64,000 nt of DNA from Strix aluco (lineage: Eukaryota > Chordata > Aves > Strigiformes > Strigidae): the NCBI RefSeq assembly GCF_031877795.1, contig NC_133940.1, forward strand, positions 9,797,985 to 9,861,984, written 5' to 3'. Made by a program: the position numbers and the translations under genes. How positions within the stretch are numbered: the stretch's first letter is position 1; the number at the start of each line of letters is the position of its first letter. The notes below the pieces were generated by a model. It searched no databases. It was not told the origin of the DNA and was given only the letters and a program-made list of their open reading frames with translations. Below are positions 13,080-25,692 of the stretch, in pieces.

Positions 13080-13260
13080 CAGCATGTGAAAAGTAACTGC
13101 TGAAGGCTGTTTTAATACACTGTGTGAAATAGGAGGTCCTATGTAATCACCAAAATCTTCATCATGGACCACAGGGCCACAGATTCCACTCGGGTGGGGG
13201 ATCTAATTCACAAGCTAAAATTCCCTTGATTTCAGCAGTTACATCAGAGATAATATTCAT
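13080..13260 (-). pseudogene. Coding-like stretch with an apparent frameshift
   Basis: After the acceptor-like TTTGTTGATAG the minus strand reads MNIISDVTAEIKGILACEL and DPPPEWNLWPC, then shifts frame near 13173 to read VVHDEDFGDYIGPPISHSV. Neither half has a known match. The lower boundary is not fixed. Confidence 0.3.
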
Positions 13261-14449
13261 CTATCAACAAAGTTTTTCCAAGAGCTATGGACAGAATTAA
13301 CTTCAGGGACAGCAATTAACACACAGAGGCAAGTAACTTCCCTCATTTGCACTATGGCTCATGCCACAGCTGGGAGCTGCTACCTCTCCCCAGCACATGC
13401 AGCCACTCGAACGCTCCTCTGGGGCCTGGCGGGTTGGACAGCAGGGTTGGCTCCTAAACCCTTGCCAGATTGAGTTGGTGTTGCTCTTTCCTAATTCTCC
13501 TTACAAGAGGGCACCTGCCCTCCACGGCACCCTCCTCCTACTGAAACCACAGCCAAGCACCTGCTTGGCACCACTCCGCTGCCGCTGCAAGCTGTGGCCT
13601 CTGCTTCTCCTGGCATTGGCACACTGAAGTGACAAACTCCACTTTGGTGTATATTTATGCATGGCTCTGTGGCTTTGAGCTACTGTGTCCTATTTGATGC
13701 ATGACAGAATTGCAAAGGCAAGTACATTGCCTATTTTATTGCATTTCTGATTAACTGGGAGCTGCCATTCCTGTGCCATTTGGGCAGAAGATGGTGTCTG
13801 CAATCATTAGCATTTCCCAATGGGTACAGGTAGAGAATACAGCTTACTGATGTTTCATGTGGTTTTAGTTTGAAATGCAGAGAGGTTTTCTTTAAGCTGA
13901 TTTCATTTTTTCTGCTTTAATGAGTCCTTCCAAGAAATTTCCATTCTTTCACGTGAATTGAAAAGCCAGCTGTGAGAGCTAATGATATTATGAAAATAAA
14001 TATGCAGGACAACACCTGAAATCAGCTTAGGAATCAGAATGCGTCTGTAACCAAAACTCAACAAGCTTTTTATGTTAATTATTATTATCTTATAATGAAA
14101 TATCACACCAAGGGAAGATGGTTTACTTATTCAGTCTATTTTAAATTTAAATGAAGAGGCTTAATTACAAGCTATGATGGACGTAGTATCAAAATTGCAC
14201 TTTAAAAATGTTGGGGAGCATTTAACTGAAAAACCTTCAGCTTCATTTCACAGCTACATATGGGTCAATACTCTTACCATGAACCAGGCAGGGACACTGA
14301 CTTTCCTCGCTTTTCTCAGGGCAATGAGGAGAGCAACATCCCACATTCTGAACAGGCCAGCCATTTTACAGAGAGTTTCTCACACTGAAAGTTGGAATTA
14401 TTTCCCGACACTTCATCTTGCCTTGTGCACTAAATTCTTTAGCCCTAAT

Positions 14450-14628
14450 TCAGGCAAAGCCTGCACTGATCTGGATTAAGACTGCAGGATTTGACCCTAT
14501 GCCTCTCTTCTGAATAAAGGGTTGCAGCCTAATTCTTCTCTGGGTGACATCAAGATGGTTTCCTGGCACAGGTTTCAACTGAAGCAGGCCTGGAGCCCTG
14601 GCTGTTTTATTGGGTTTGTCTGGTTTTC
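14450..14628 (-). pseudogene. Candidate exon, no donor found
   Basis: The acceptor TTTTTGCTTTCAG continues the frame as KPDKPNKTARAPGLLQLKPV and then RRIRLQPFIQKRG, reaching a TGA at 14450 without a clear donor. Either the donor is lost or this end is not coding. Confidence 0.4.
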
Positions 14629-14765
14629 CTGAAAGCAAAAACATAAGGGAGGATTTTCAAAGCAGCATCGAAGATCTGAACACACCACCACCCCCATTCA
14701 CTTTTAGAGCCACTAGCCCACTGTGAAAAAAACCTCAATCTCCAAATTAAACCTCTTGACATTAC

Positions 14766-14981
14766 CTTCCATGTCAGTTTTTTGAGGTGTTTTGTTAGAA
14801 GATTCTGCAGCATATTGATATCTCTTCAAGAAATGTGCACAAATATTTCTATTGGAGTGCTCACATTTGGCTAAATTGTCAGGTTTGTTCACTTTGTTCT
14901 CTGCCCCAAGTTCAGTTCTGAAACATAGAACGTTGGGTAAGTTTCCGTATTTCCAGTGACATATCATCATCAGAACCTTGC
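14766..14981 (-). pseudogene. Candidate exon with an internal frameshift
   Basis: The acceptor TCTTTCTTTGTAG and donor GAAG then GTAATG bound 216 nt. The frame that joins the exon before reads QGSDDDMSLEIRKLTQRSMF and then stops (TGA near 14918). From there a second frame, open to the donor, reads ELGAENKVNKP and continues in phase into the next exon. This looks like a one-base frameshift. The second frame alone is also open across the whole exon, so the lesion is not certain. Confidence 0.45.
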
Positions 14982-15338
14982 CTACAAAGAAAGAGCGATT
15001 TTGTTGGAGGAAAAAAAAAAGGAGAATAATAGGCCAGGTGTTTGAAGAAAAGACAAAGAAACAAGCACAGTAGGGTGTTCTGACTCACAAATCTGTATTG
15101 AGAAAGAAGTATTCATGAAGAAAATTAATTTAAGAAGTATGTAGTTCAGGTTTTGAGCCCATAAGTTCCTTTCAAAAACAGATTAGTGATTAAAAACTTT
15201 TTTAGTCTAGCAATCTCTTAAACAATTAGCACAGTAATTGGAAAGGGACTACAAATTCAAATCTAGATGGACATAAAAGAGTTTCCCCATAGAGCTTTGC
15301 CTTGGTTTTGTGGGTAACTGGCATGCACCTGCCTTTAC

Positions 15339-15370
15339 CATCAGTGGGGTTGAAATACTGAAGAAGTGCT
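15339..15370 (-). pseudogene. Candidate exon with an in-frame TGA
   Basis: A good acceptor (TTGTATCCCTATTCAG) and GTAAAG donor bound 32 nt. Phase 0 in and 2 out links both neighbours, reading STSSVFQPH then TGA at 15341-15343. Confidence 0.35.
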
Positions 15371-15635
15371 CTGAATAGGGATACAAATGCCCCAAACAGT
15401 AATGCCATACAAATTACTTAATTCATGTAAAGTAGAAGTAATTGTATTGATTATGAATGTGTGAGTGACTCCTTTATTTCAAGTTATAGGAGATGTAAAC
15501 CACCAGCTTGCAATGGGGTCCTCACTGCAAATTTGCCTACCATAGGGTGGGATGTTACTTTTTTTCCTTATTCTGAACAATAAATCTGAATGCACTGCCA
15601 CACAGAAATAGAGATCTGCTGACTTTAATCTAAAC

Positions 15636-15710
15636 CAGGTAAATAAGAATTTCTCTGTAAAAATTCTTCTCTCCTCCAGCCAGGTAATAATTTTGCTCCA
15701 CTTGTTCATC
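15636..15710 (-). CDS. Candidate exon with a weak donor
   Basis: The acceptor GTCATCTTTTGCAG opens 25 codons (DEQVEQNYYLAGGEKNFYR, then EILIYL) in phase 0. The donor would have to be GTTTAG, far from consensus; reading on meets TAG at once. Possibly a decayed splice site. Confidence 0.45.
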
Positions 15711-15924
15711 CTGCAAAAGATGACTGAAACCAAAGGAAAAATGAAGATAAGGAAGAAACATCCCCCAACTTCAGATGTTTTTCCCCCAAGGCAGAACTTT
15801 TTTTTTTCTTTTTGCTATTATTGAGATTTTTAACAACTTGTTCATTTTCAACCCTTTCATTAAATGCCATGGATCACAAGTAGATAAAGCCTACACCGCC
15901 AAAGAAAAGGAAAGAAAAAAAGGA

Positions 15925-15944
15925 AGAGAGAGAGAGAGAGAGAG
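15925..15944 (+). repeat. (AG)n microsatellite
   Basis: About ten AG units at the end of a longer all-purine tract starting near 15901. It lies in an intron of the minus-strand gene. Confidence 0.9.
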
Positions 15945-15982
15945 ATTGCATAGTGTATCCCTGGCAATGTAATTATACTTAC

Positions 15983-16015
15983 CAGCAAATGTCTGAGTTG
16001 TGGCTTCCCAGGAAG
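15983..16015 (-). CDS. Candidate 33-nt exon, unrecognised minus-strand gene
   Basis: The acceptor GTGTATTTTGTTCATACAG and a strong GTAAGT donor bound eleven codons (LPGKPQLRHLL), phase 0 on both sides and fitting its neighbours. Confidence 0.5.
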
Positions 16016-16209
16016 CTGTATGAACAAAATACACACAGGAAGAAGCATGTGGTGCTATGCATGCCACCTGTACTTCACTTGCGCTATACAGCTACCCAGA
16101 TTGCATAAAATGCAGTTAAGGACTGGGCAGTTCTATAGACCTTATATTCAAGCAGCTCTGCATATGGATTACAAAGAAATCAAGATAGTGGGTTGTGTGA
16201 CAGTCTGCA

Positions 16210-16900
16210 TTGATCTATACGAAACCATCCCCCGCTCCAGCGTGGTCCCTCCACGGCTGCAGCTCTGGCCAGGGACACCAGCTCCCCCGGGGTCTCTCCA
16301 TGGCCGCAGGGGAGCCTCTGCTCGGGGCCTGGAGCGCCTCCTCCCTCCTCCTGCCCCGTCCTCGGTGTCTTGGGGCTGTTTCTCACTCTCTTCCCCTCAG
16401 CCCCGGCTACCCGGCAGCGTTGGGCCCTTTCCTAATGGCGGCCGCCGCCTCGCCGAGGGGCTCAGCCGTGCCCTGGGTGGGACCGCTGGGACCGGCCAGG
16501 ACCAGCCAGAACCAGCTGTGCCCGGCCTGGGGCAGCCCCTCAGCTCCCTCAGAGGGGCCCTGCGGCACAGGCACCCACTGCAGGGACAAGTACTTGCAAG
16601 AAGGGATGTGTCCCAAACTCATCTTTGCACTTAGGGCTTCCCCGTAGCTTAAGACATCCCAGACTTTAGCTAAGGCTGTTCCTTCTGCCCATACAGAACC
16701 TGTCCGTGCATTGCCCATACGCTACTTCCAGCCTCGGACGCTGTCCAGCCATCCCTCCCGCCCTGTCCAGCCCAGAGGACTGGGAGCCACAGCACAAAGC
16801 GCCTCACCATTATTTCAGAGCAGCAGCACAGGCCCCGCGAGAAGCCCGCTCTCCCAGCTGCCTGTCCTCTCTTCAGCCCTTGGCCGTGCTGTCCCCCACC
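16210..16900. repeat. GC-rich, repeat-like patch
   Basis: An isolated CpG- and GC-rich block in AT-rich surroundings. Its first part (gctgcaggggagcctctgct-like text followed by cctggagcgcctcctc) resembles, from memory, a widespread avian interspersed repeat whose family I cannot name. The overlapping open frames on both strands reflect composition, not coding. A small unmasked CpG island is the alternative. Confidence 0.35.
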
Positions 16901-17213
16901 CCCTAACGTATTCGGTTTACTAAAAAATGTGAGATTAACCTTCAAGGATTGAAGGTGTTCAGTCAAGCAGTATGCCAAGGCAAAATTCCTAGAAGGAACA
17001 TGATATTCTCAATTAACTTCATTTATCGTCTGCAGCACCATTTCCCATATTCCAGCTGAAGAACTGCTCTGCGATGGCTGGCGGGAAGTCTCTGAAAGAT
17101 TGGGATGAGCTTGCAAAGTCACACTGATGGAGTAACAAAACTTTTACATTAAAAATATATACTGAATGGGCCATTGTTGTTTGTCTGTTTGTTTTTTATG
17201 TTAGAAAACCTAC

Positions 17214-17228
17214 CTTATCGGTAATGAT
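17214..17228 (-). CDS. Candidate 15-nt microexon
   Basis: An excellent acceptor (TTTGTCCTAGTTTTTCTGCAG is the tract; exon begins right after it) and a GTAGGT donor bound five codons (IITDK) in phase 0. The short length makes it uncertain alone. Confidence 0.35.
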
Positions 17229-17748
17229 CTGCAGAAAAACTAGGACAAAATACCTGATGTGGCTGTTATAGATAAAAACTTCAGTCTTTGGTGTGAGCAG
17301 CATAGTGACATGATTGTGAACTAAAGCAGAAGCAGACAAGACAGCTTGAATTACAGTTTCATCTGGTTCAGAAGGGTTGCTAGTAAAATGTATTTAGGTG
17401 ATCTGCTAAAGAAAAGAATACATTGCATTTTGTAAGCACCTAGTCACAGCTAGAGATTTTGACAAAAGTTGACTTTCACACGCAATTAAACAAAATAATT
17501 TCAGTTTTCTAGTTTCATAGAAGCTGATCCACAGACTGCCCTATCTCCAGGGTTATTTTGTACTGATAAAAACTCACGGGATTAATGTTTGTGAAAGAAG
17601 ACAAGAAAGGACAGCATTATTATAGCCTTATTTTCTGTATATCCCAAAGTGAATATAGGAAGAGAAGTGAAGCAGGCTGCAATGTTAATGTATGAGAAGA
17701 GCCTGGAGACACTCTTATCAGTAAGTTATCAGAACATCAAAGTCTTAC

Positions 17749-17834
17749 CTCTGTTAGTGCTCTCTCAAACTGAACTAGTAGAGAAGTTGCTGACTGCAGC
17801 AATAAAGTTTTCAGTTGATGTTTTAGCAGTGGTA
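17749..17834 (-). CDS. Candidate exon, unrecognised minus-strand gene
   Basis: 86 nt reading PLLKHQLKTLLLQSATSLL and then VQFERALTE, ending at a strong GTAAGA donor. Phase is 1 in and 0 out. The acceptor at 17834 is weak; a stronger in-phase acceptor inside would give a 45-nt exon starting SATSLL. Confidence 0.5.
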
Positions 17835-18259
17835 CTGTAAGTGTTCACCTCCTTTGCACAGAGCTAAGCAGAGAGTGAAGGAGTGAGGGGGCTACATTTG
17901 GAGGACGGAGGAACAGATGGGAGAGATTCATACTCAGTTCTCAGTTCCACAGCAGCCTTTCTGCTCTGGGACTGTGGTGAGCACACTACTCTGAGCCCAG
18001 CCCTGGACGTAAACAAATAACCCTCCACAAACAGAGTGGATAGCAACTGCTAAGGACTGCCAAGACATGGCCTCTAAGACAATAAAAAAGCAGCTCCAGG
18101 CATTACTAGAGCCCACACAAAATTTTCAATTTTAAAAAGAACTCCATCTGCATCTCAATTTCTCATCCCAAATCCAAGAGAAGGCAGGAAAGAACCTCAT
18201 TTATTCTTTCCAGCACATGGCCAGCATGGCCATTACTAATGATTCTTACAGAATTTTAC

Positions 18260-18291
18260 CTTATGAAGGTGCTATTTCAAGAACAGTTATT
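18260..18291 (-). pseudogene. Candidate exon with an in-frame TAA
   Basis: 32 nt between TTAAATGTTTTCAAG and a GTAAAA donor. Phase 2 in and 1 out links both neighbours and reads ITVLEIAPS, then TAA at 18261-18263 just before the donor. Either a lesion or a wrong exon choice. Confidence 0.35.
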
Positions 18292-18718
18292 CTTGAAAAC
18301 ATTTAAGACAAAAATGCATGTCTATGCTGCAGTCAAATAGGTGAAATCATTCACAGCCTCAACACTGAAGCGTTCAGCAGTTTTGCTTGTGGGAGAACAC
18401 TCTGATCAGAGAAATAAAAAATAGGGCAGGCCATCCAGGTGTCTGTACAAAACCCGGTCCTGTGGAACTTGGACATGCATATCTAAGGATAACATACCTA
18501 ACAATGAAAGGAAGCTTTGATTATTGTAGCAAATTTAAAAGCACCCTCAAAGTCCCCTCTGTTACTACATAAAAACTAGTTACTGACACCCTGCGTTGGA
18601 CTAGGTGATTGCCATTCAGTGTTAAATCTTCCTGGCACCCCCAATAAAACAGTGCTTTTTATGGGAAGTTCATATACACTAGTAATGATCTAAAAGGATG
18701 ACATATTTCTAGACTGGA

Positions 18719-18737
18719 AAACAAACAAACAAACAAA
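18719..18737 (+). repeat. (AAAC)n short tandem repeat
   Basis: About four AAAC units in intronic or intergenic sequence. Confidence 0.8.
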
Positions 18738-20422
18738 AGAGTAAGAGAAACAAGAAAACACCTATCTCCATGCATAACAGGCATCAAAGGCCTCACCACC
18801 CTGCTGAATAAGAGCTGTGGATCACTTTAATTCAAGCTAAACCAGTTCAATCTGTCATCAAGAAGCACAAGAGAAGATCTAACCATACTGAACTGAGTCT
18901 TTCTGGTCCCACTGCTCAAGTACAGGGTTCAGAGATGTTCATAACTACTACCATACTTGTAGGAGCTGGAAAGTGGTGTGTTTGGGGTTTTTTTTAATTG
19001 ACATATTCCCCAAAATTTAGAAATTACTATTCACTGTAAATATCTGTTTCCCCTGGAACTGCCCTTGTGCCAGACGGCTAAGCCATGCTAGACAACCCAG
19101 AACATTACCCTTCACTTCCAGAGCTTGCCAGTGTCATTTTGGGGTTCTGGTTGTTTGGGATTTTTAAAGTCCATTATTAATCAGTTACATTATGCCTTGC
19201 AAAATGTACTTTTATAAGTTATTTTCATAGACACAACTCAACTGAAATCATGGCTGCATAATAATAATAAAACAAGCCTACAAAGCTACAGTCTTAGATA
19301 ATTCCTACATTACGTACAGGGGAGAAGGATGGGGGTTGTAATAACAGAATATCATTCTTTCTCTCCCTTTAAAGTTTAAAAAGTGTTACATACAGGCTTC
19401 GCAGTTTGGCAGTTCCAACTGAAAAGAGACAGAAAACATTCTGTTCTCTGCTACTCTTTCAATATGGAAAGGTCTCATACACAATGCAATAGATTCACAG
19501 CAGGTCCTTAGAAAATATTGTACCTTTGAGTAAACAGGGGACTTTAGAAGGAGAAAAATGAATACAACAAGCAATCCAAACAAATTTTAAAATAATTTCA
19601 CGAATGGTTTCCCTTTCAGTAGGATAAAAAACTCTGGCGACTCTCTAAAACACTCAACTGATAGCTTACTTATTAGACAAAAATTAGTGTGCATTCAACC
19701 ATGAAAAAGACAAGCCATTATACGCTATAAGAGAGATCAAACTGACATCAGCTACTGTACATCTTGACACTTACTACATAATCAAAGTAAACTTTGCTAT
19801 ATGTGACTGATCTAATGTACCTGTCAGTTATCACCATCTCTGCTCAGATGAGTTGGTGTGTCACCTACATACATGGGACAAAACAAATAAATAAATTGCA
19901 ATGTTATCTCTTCAAGCTGCTCACACAGTAAGGGGAGAGTGCTTAGTATTCCATAATGGAGTTAGGAGTAATTTACTGAGAGATAATTTCTTTTGGACCT
20001 AAAATCTTCTGCCTCCTGTAGAGCAGACAAATAGAACTATCTAACAGGAAATGGGGCATGATAATACTGCTCTTTAAATAGAACTAACAAAATGGAAATA
20101 CAATAGGCATTACAAAATATACAGCTAACAGTTATCAAAACCTTTGATGTTTTTATAGCTATTTACTGCAGAAGATTGTATTAGCTGCTCCAGCCCATTT
20201 TAATACAAAAAAAAGTTTAACATGTTTTTTTTAAAACACTTTAAAAAAAAAAAAAGTTAAACCTCTGAAGTAGTACTCTCAGGTATCTGGGGAAACTGAG
20301 TGTGAGGAGGGAAAGCCACTTCATTGATGAAATAACAAAGATTTGGCAATCAGCTCCAACAGCAGTGTACACGATGGACTATAGTTGTAATAGCACTGAT
20401 GGTTTAATCATCCAGAACTAAC

Positions 20423-20474
20423 CTTCCTGTATCTGAACAGAGATGCTGCAGGGTATAGAGGCTGGGACACCCAT
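20423..20474 (-). CDS. Candidate exon, unrecognised minus-strand gene
   Basis: The acceptor GTCTTTCACATCGCAG and donor GTTAGT bound 52 nt reading GCPSLYTLQHLCSDTG. Phase 1 in fits the exon at 23243-23318; phase is 2 out. Confidence 0.5.
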
Positions 20475-23242
20475 CTGCGATGTGAAAGACTAATCCCACT
20501 TCTGATTCTGCCCCTGCAGGTCCACACACCTTAGCAAGCCATTGCATCCTTTTACCTCACTTTGCGCTGTCTGCAGAGCACAGTCTCCTTAGGGAGAGGA
20601 GCATTGCTCACCCGGCTACTTTACAGTGCCACCAGGATCCTGAGCCTCTGCCCTGCCATAGCACAATCCCCGACATAAGTCGTTGCAGAAGCAACTGCCT
20701 GGGCCCCCTCTCAACTTGCAGAACTGATCTTGCCTGGCAAAGCTGGGAGGGGCAGAGTCAGCAGAAACAGCAGAACCGCGGCTCGAGGAGTCCTTCTCAC
20801 AGCACTGTTGCTTATATATCATCTCTTCGCTGCTCCTCTGTGTGAAAAATCACACATTTCAGACAGTAGTTAGCTCTGTCATGGCATTGCAAATCCGATT
20901 CCCAAAGACATCCAGTTCAGCTCACTTCTTTCACTACCCTTCTTGGCTTCTTTGCAGGGGATGCAGTCCATCCACTACTGCATAGCCAATAAATGACACA
21001 ATTAGGCAGTAATGCAGTAGACATCCTTACAGGGGTCTTTTTATTTCTTTTTTTCCCCTCGCCTTCTCTTTGAGCCATACTTTTAGCAACAGTTTCTGAA
21101 CTTCAAAAGGAACAAAACAAGTCTGGGTGATTGGGAAATTCACCACGGCTCCTTGCTCAGAGTGATGTTGTGTTTAAGTTTCTTCCTTATAAGAACTTGT
21201 CAGCTCTCCTCCAGTTTGCAAAACACAACCCTTCACACAGCACACCTCTGCCCCTTGCCTGCAGCCCCGAAGACAATAATCAAGGTCTTACTGGACAATT
21301 AAATTTGTCGAGCTGATTTTTTGGGGTCATTTTACCTTTTTTTCTGCTTGATACATACAAATTCCTTTCATCGTATTCCCTCTTGATTGCATCACTATAT
21401 CAAAATCATCTTGGTTCTGGCCTCTCTTTTGTCTTTTCTCATCCGTCCTGGGCGCAGTGATACCTCTCTAACCTGAAAAGATAAATTATCCAGGAACAAA
21501 ATTGTTGCTATAGTAGACAGCATCTACCCAAACCCAGTTTCACTTTGCATCCTAGGGTCAAGCTGAATCTCCAAGCCACCAAGAATGCTGGTTTACAACA
21601 AAATTTTCAGGGCACTCTGTACTGAGCTTCTTTCCAGAGCATCTCTTTTGTCCTTTTGGTTGGTGTCACTTCCATCTCAGATAAGTTTTTCAGTACAACA
21701 AAATATTTACCAATGCTGAATTCTCTGTGAAGTAGAAGAGGTGGGAAGATTCCCTTCAGTGGAACGTATTTTAAATATTTCACTTTCTAAGTAGCTCTGT
21801 GAATACAGGGAAGAAATACATAACTTAAACACAAGGAGTTACTGACCCAGAAGTGATTAGCATTAGTGTAAGGCTTTCAGACCCTTTTTCATCTTATTGA
21901 TTCTAAGCAGAATAAATCCGTAAATGATAATAGGGCTCAATTTAAATTACCTACAGCAAGTGCTGCTTTTCAGCTCTTGTCAGACAATCATGCTGTTCAA
22001 TCAGCTCCATTCTGTATGTACAAAGCAAATTAATGTGTATAAAACAGTCGTAACTCAGGCCAGTTTTCAACAAAAGAATCTTTTATGTAGCACACAACTG
22101 CCTTTTATTGACATGCTTTTAATTGAACCTATAATGCTATGTCCATATTCTACCTAATTATAGCAGAAAATACATATATCTTCCAAAATACTGACTATAC
22201 CTTTCCCTTTGTAAAGTTTCCAGAAACTTTACCAGGGTAGAGAATGATGTTCTCAGTTAAGCCTGGATTTGTTTAGAAATACTAAAAGGGCATGAGAAGA
22301 CACTTCTGAGCACATCGCAGCCAAGCAACGTCTCAAGGACGATTACATTAGCACACTGAATCAGCAAGGCCAGCTCCTCACTCCTTGAAGCCAGTCTGTA
22401 AACATGCCTCTCAAAAGCAAGTCAGAGGGCACTGCAGCATGTGACATTGATAGAGAAGCCTCCAGTCTGGAACAGTTGTTTCTTAAGCAACTCGTTTCTG
22501 TTTCAAAAGGGATCTTTAGTGTGTCTTACTTTCTTTACTTGTGTTGCTCAGTTTACCAGGGAACAGGCAAGACCCAGGAAGCCACGATACTACTACTTTA
22601 AAGGGTGAGCTCCTGGGACAACAGAAGCAGCAATGGCAGGAAACAAAGAATTAAAGGTGAACCCTGGCAAATCCTTCTGGGTCAATCCAAGACATTTGCC
22701 CAGGGGGATTATCTTTGTGAGGACAGTGATGCCAGGGGTGAGGAGGTTACTTGCACTTGTCTGTGCCATTTCAACCAGGATGGCTTAAAGAGAGCTAGTG
22801 GTGGATTCTGCAGAGATGAAGGACAGAGCACAGGCCTTTTATTTTCATTTTGACATTGCCAAGTCCAGACCTTGCTGTGGGTAGGAAAAATCCTGTTGAC
22901 AACTTCCATAACCTTTGCAATAAAGCCTCAAGCTAAGACAACAGCACATATTCTTTTTTAAGAACACGCATGCCATACCATGGTTACCAGCAGCAAAGAG
23001 CAAATAAACCCAAGGCTAAAATCAACTGCACTGTTGGCATCGATTTTAACATGGGTAGAACTCCACCTCAAGGATGTACATTGACAATTAGTCAATTTTA
23101 TTGCCAGGCTCTTCTGACAGGCCTGTGCTCCACTGACACTATCCATGGGACTCCTATCTAGCATTTTGCTTTAAACATTTTTCCTATTAACCAGTCACTC
23201 CAAACATAGATTAAGGTGAATAACATGAACGCAGCTACTTAC

Positions 23243-23318
23243 ATGCAGACAGACGCAGCAAGTAGCTGAGAGCAGCACACAGAAAGGCAAGTTCTTTAGC
23301 AGTAGACAAATACTCTTC
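23243..23318 (-). CDS. Candidate exon, unrecognised minus-strand gene
   Basis: The acceptor TTTTATGTGTGTTGATCAG and a strong GTAAGT donor bound 76 nt reading EEYLSTAKELAFLCAALSYL and then LRLSA. Phase is 0 in and 1 out. It is among the strongest exons by splice signals. Confidence 0.6.
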
Positions 23319-25648
23319 CTGATCAACACACATAAAAGAAATCTGTAGTGTAAATGATTCAGCTACGCTTCCTGCTGTACGAACACACTTGCCTGGCATT
23401 CAGATGAGCAGCTGAAGTGTGCTAGCCAGTGCTCCCCCCTCAGCGCAGCAGCTCTCTACATGAGTGACCTTCTCTTCCTCTTTCTTCACTTTTCCTTTCT
23501 TGAGAAGTTTGTCAGGGACTGCAATTAAAAGTCTGTGAGCACTAGTGGAGTTGAAGTAAATGGATGTTTAATCTCTCTGAGGAAATATTTAAGAAGTGTA
23601 CTGAGATGTATTTACTGAAGATTTCACTAATTCAAATAAATCAAGTTAAAATTACAGACTAGACTGCCTACTGTCAGTTTTCTGAAAACCCTTCCATTCA
23701 AAAAAAGCAAATAAAAATGGTAAGTTCATTTGTCCTTTGCTTTTTGACTGGGAGCAGAGCTGACATTGATGTTGTGGTGAAAGACATTAGTATTTAACTA
23801 CTTGAAGAAATTCACATTACCACAGTGTCCTTTTAAATTGCTGTATTTATGTTCGCCACATAAGTTGCTAATAGCAACTGTTACAAACAAAAAAAACCCT
23901 TATATTACTGTCTTGAACACAGCAATGGTTTATTGTACTAAATTCTTCGGAGCTTTCTTCACTCAATATTTGAAATAAAATTAAAATGCTGTCCCTGAAA
24001 AAGAACTATTTCTTCCAAAGTGTATATATCATTCACTGTAAAAACAGACCTTAAAAACTAATGTAGCTGACAAGTAATCTCCAAGTTTTATATCATGAAG
24101 TAAAACAAGTCCTTGTGAGAATATTGACTTGCCCCTTAAACTTCACTTTCCAGCTTTTAAGCTACATAAAAGCCCATTGCTAAAATCCTTACATTGAAGT
24201 GATTTTGATTTCTCTGAAGCATGTGATAATTCTTGTTTGTCCTCCAACACTGTATTTTTATTTTTTTTTCACATATCACTCTTCCAAATTGGTATTGCCA
24301 TAAAGATCTAAAGGAGTAGGGTTTAGATGCTATATATTTAAAGATGAAGCAAACATTTTATCTAGGACAGATCAAACACTTTAAAATAAGCTGTCAGGAA
24401 GAAAGTTGGTGGGTCCTGCTTCCCATTCTGTTCAACATATAGCAGAATTCTGGTTGGCTCACAGCATCTTCAGTTTTCCCCCCTCTGAATGGGACAATAA
24501 AACTCATTGGACTTGCAGAATGAACAAAGGATCAGCCAGCCTTGGTACAGAAGCAGCTTTGGTGCTCTACGTATGCAACGTACTTAAATACACCCACCTA
24601 ACCCTATTGAAGTAACACAAGATAAACAAAAGCTTCAGAGGATGGAGTTCTTTCAATGACATCATTAAGAAATACTTATCTCTCTCACTGCCAGTTTATA
24701 GCTCAAAACGTAACTAGTCTCAGAACTTCCCTTTATGAAGTTTAAAGTTTATTGCCCTGCACCAGCACAAAGACAGAATTGCTTGCACGCACGTTCCATT
24801 AGGCTCCAATATCAATAACATTCTTTATGGTATTTTAGTCAGCAGGACACAGCTCCAATAATGATGGGTAAGGAACAAGATAACAGTGACAAGAGGAAAA
24901 GTTGGCTCTGAATGGCAGGAAGTTGTTCGCATCATGCGCATCTAGCTAGGTGAGCTTATCGGTTTGGAAGACACACTTCTCTCATCAGTGCCAGTACACT
25001 TTGCTAAAGAAACGTAGTTAAATACGCCTTCAGGAATGGGCTGAAATATTGCTGAAGTGGGGCTTTCAGGTCTGACTTTAAAGCATCAAATCCTACTGTA
25101 TGGAGTTAAACAGGGACCAAAACTCCTTTTTCTCTTCCACCAGCACTTTTACATAGACCACCTCCAAATATATTTTTAAAAAAAAAATACATAAAAAAAA
25201 ATTATAGCTGGCCTCATATTTTTCTTAGCTTTTATTTATTTTTCTGGCAGTACTGAAAAAATCTGTCTAGATTACTAGATCTTCCTGCTTAAGTTTATTT
25301 TTCTTGCCTCAGCTGAACAGATCCTAGATTTCCATGCTTTTCTGCTTGTAAAAACCATTGTTTTCTTCTGGAACAGAGGACCTAGATTTAGTTCAGTCAT
25401 TACATTCATTTTTCTAATGCATTCCAGGTCTCTGGAGCCAGGTGGTTCAGGATGGAGAGAGATAAATATAGCTGCTTCTCCATGGAGCATTCTGTTGCCT
25501 CAGGTTTCCAAATCCAAATTAAGTAGTTAATGATTTATGTATACACTGAGCATTAGCATCTTTGTGCCACGTTAGTCATCAGATCACAAGTGGCTCTAAA
25601 GAGGCTTTAGTCAAACAAATGAATATTAGGTTGAATGATTCAGCTTAC

Positions 25649-25692
25649 TTCATGTAAACAGTTCCAGCATGTTCACATTGATCATCACTAAA
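25649..25692 (-). CDS. Candidate exon, unrecognised minus-strand gene
   Basis: 44 nt after GGGTGCAG reading FSDDQCEHAGTVYM, ending at a GTAAGC donor. Phase is 0 in and 2 out. The exon that should follow, joining to 23318, is not found with confidence. Confidence 0.45.

Noticed and set aside
16020-16647. Plus-strand frames of 204 and 145 codons
   Set aside because: They lie in the GC-rich patch, overlap each other and minus-strand frames, and show no domain.
22201-22300. Possible minus-strand exon between a strong acceptor and a GTAAAG donor
   Set aside because: All three frames contain stops and the neighbouring exons join in phase without it.
25571-25595. Possible 25-nt linking exon after 25649
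   Set aside because: It would fit in phase but implies a 53-nt intron and a poor donor.
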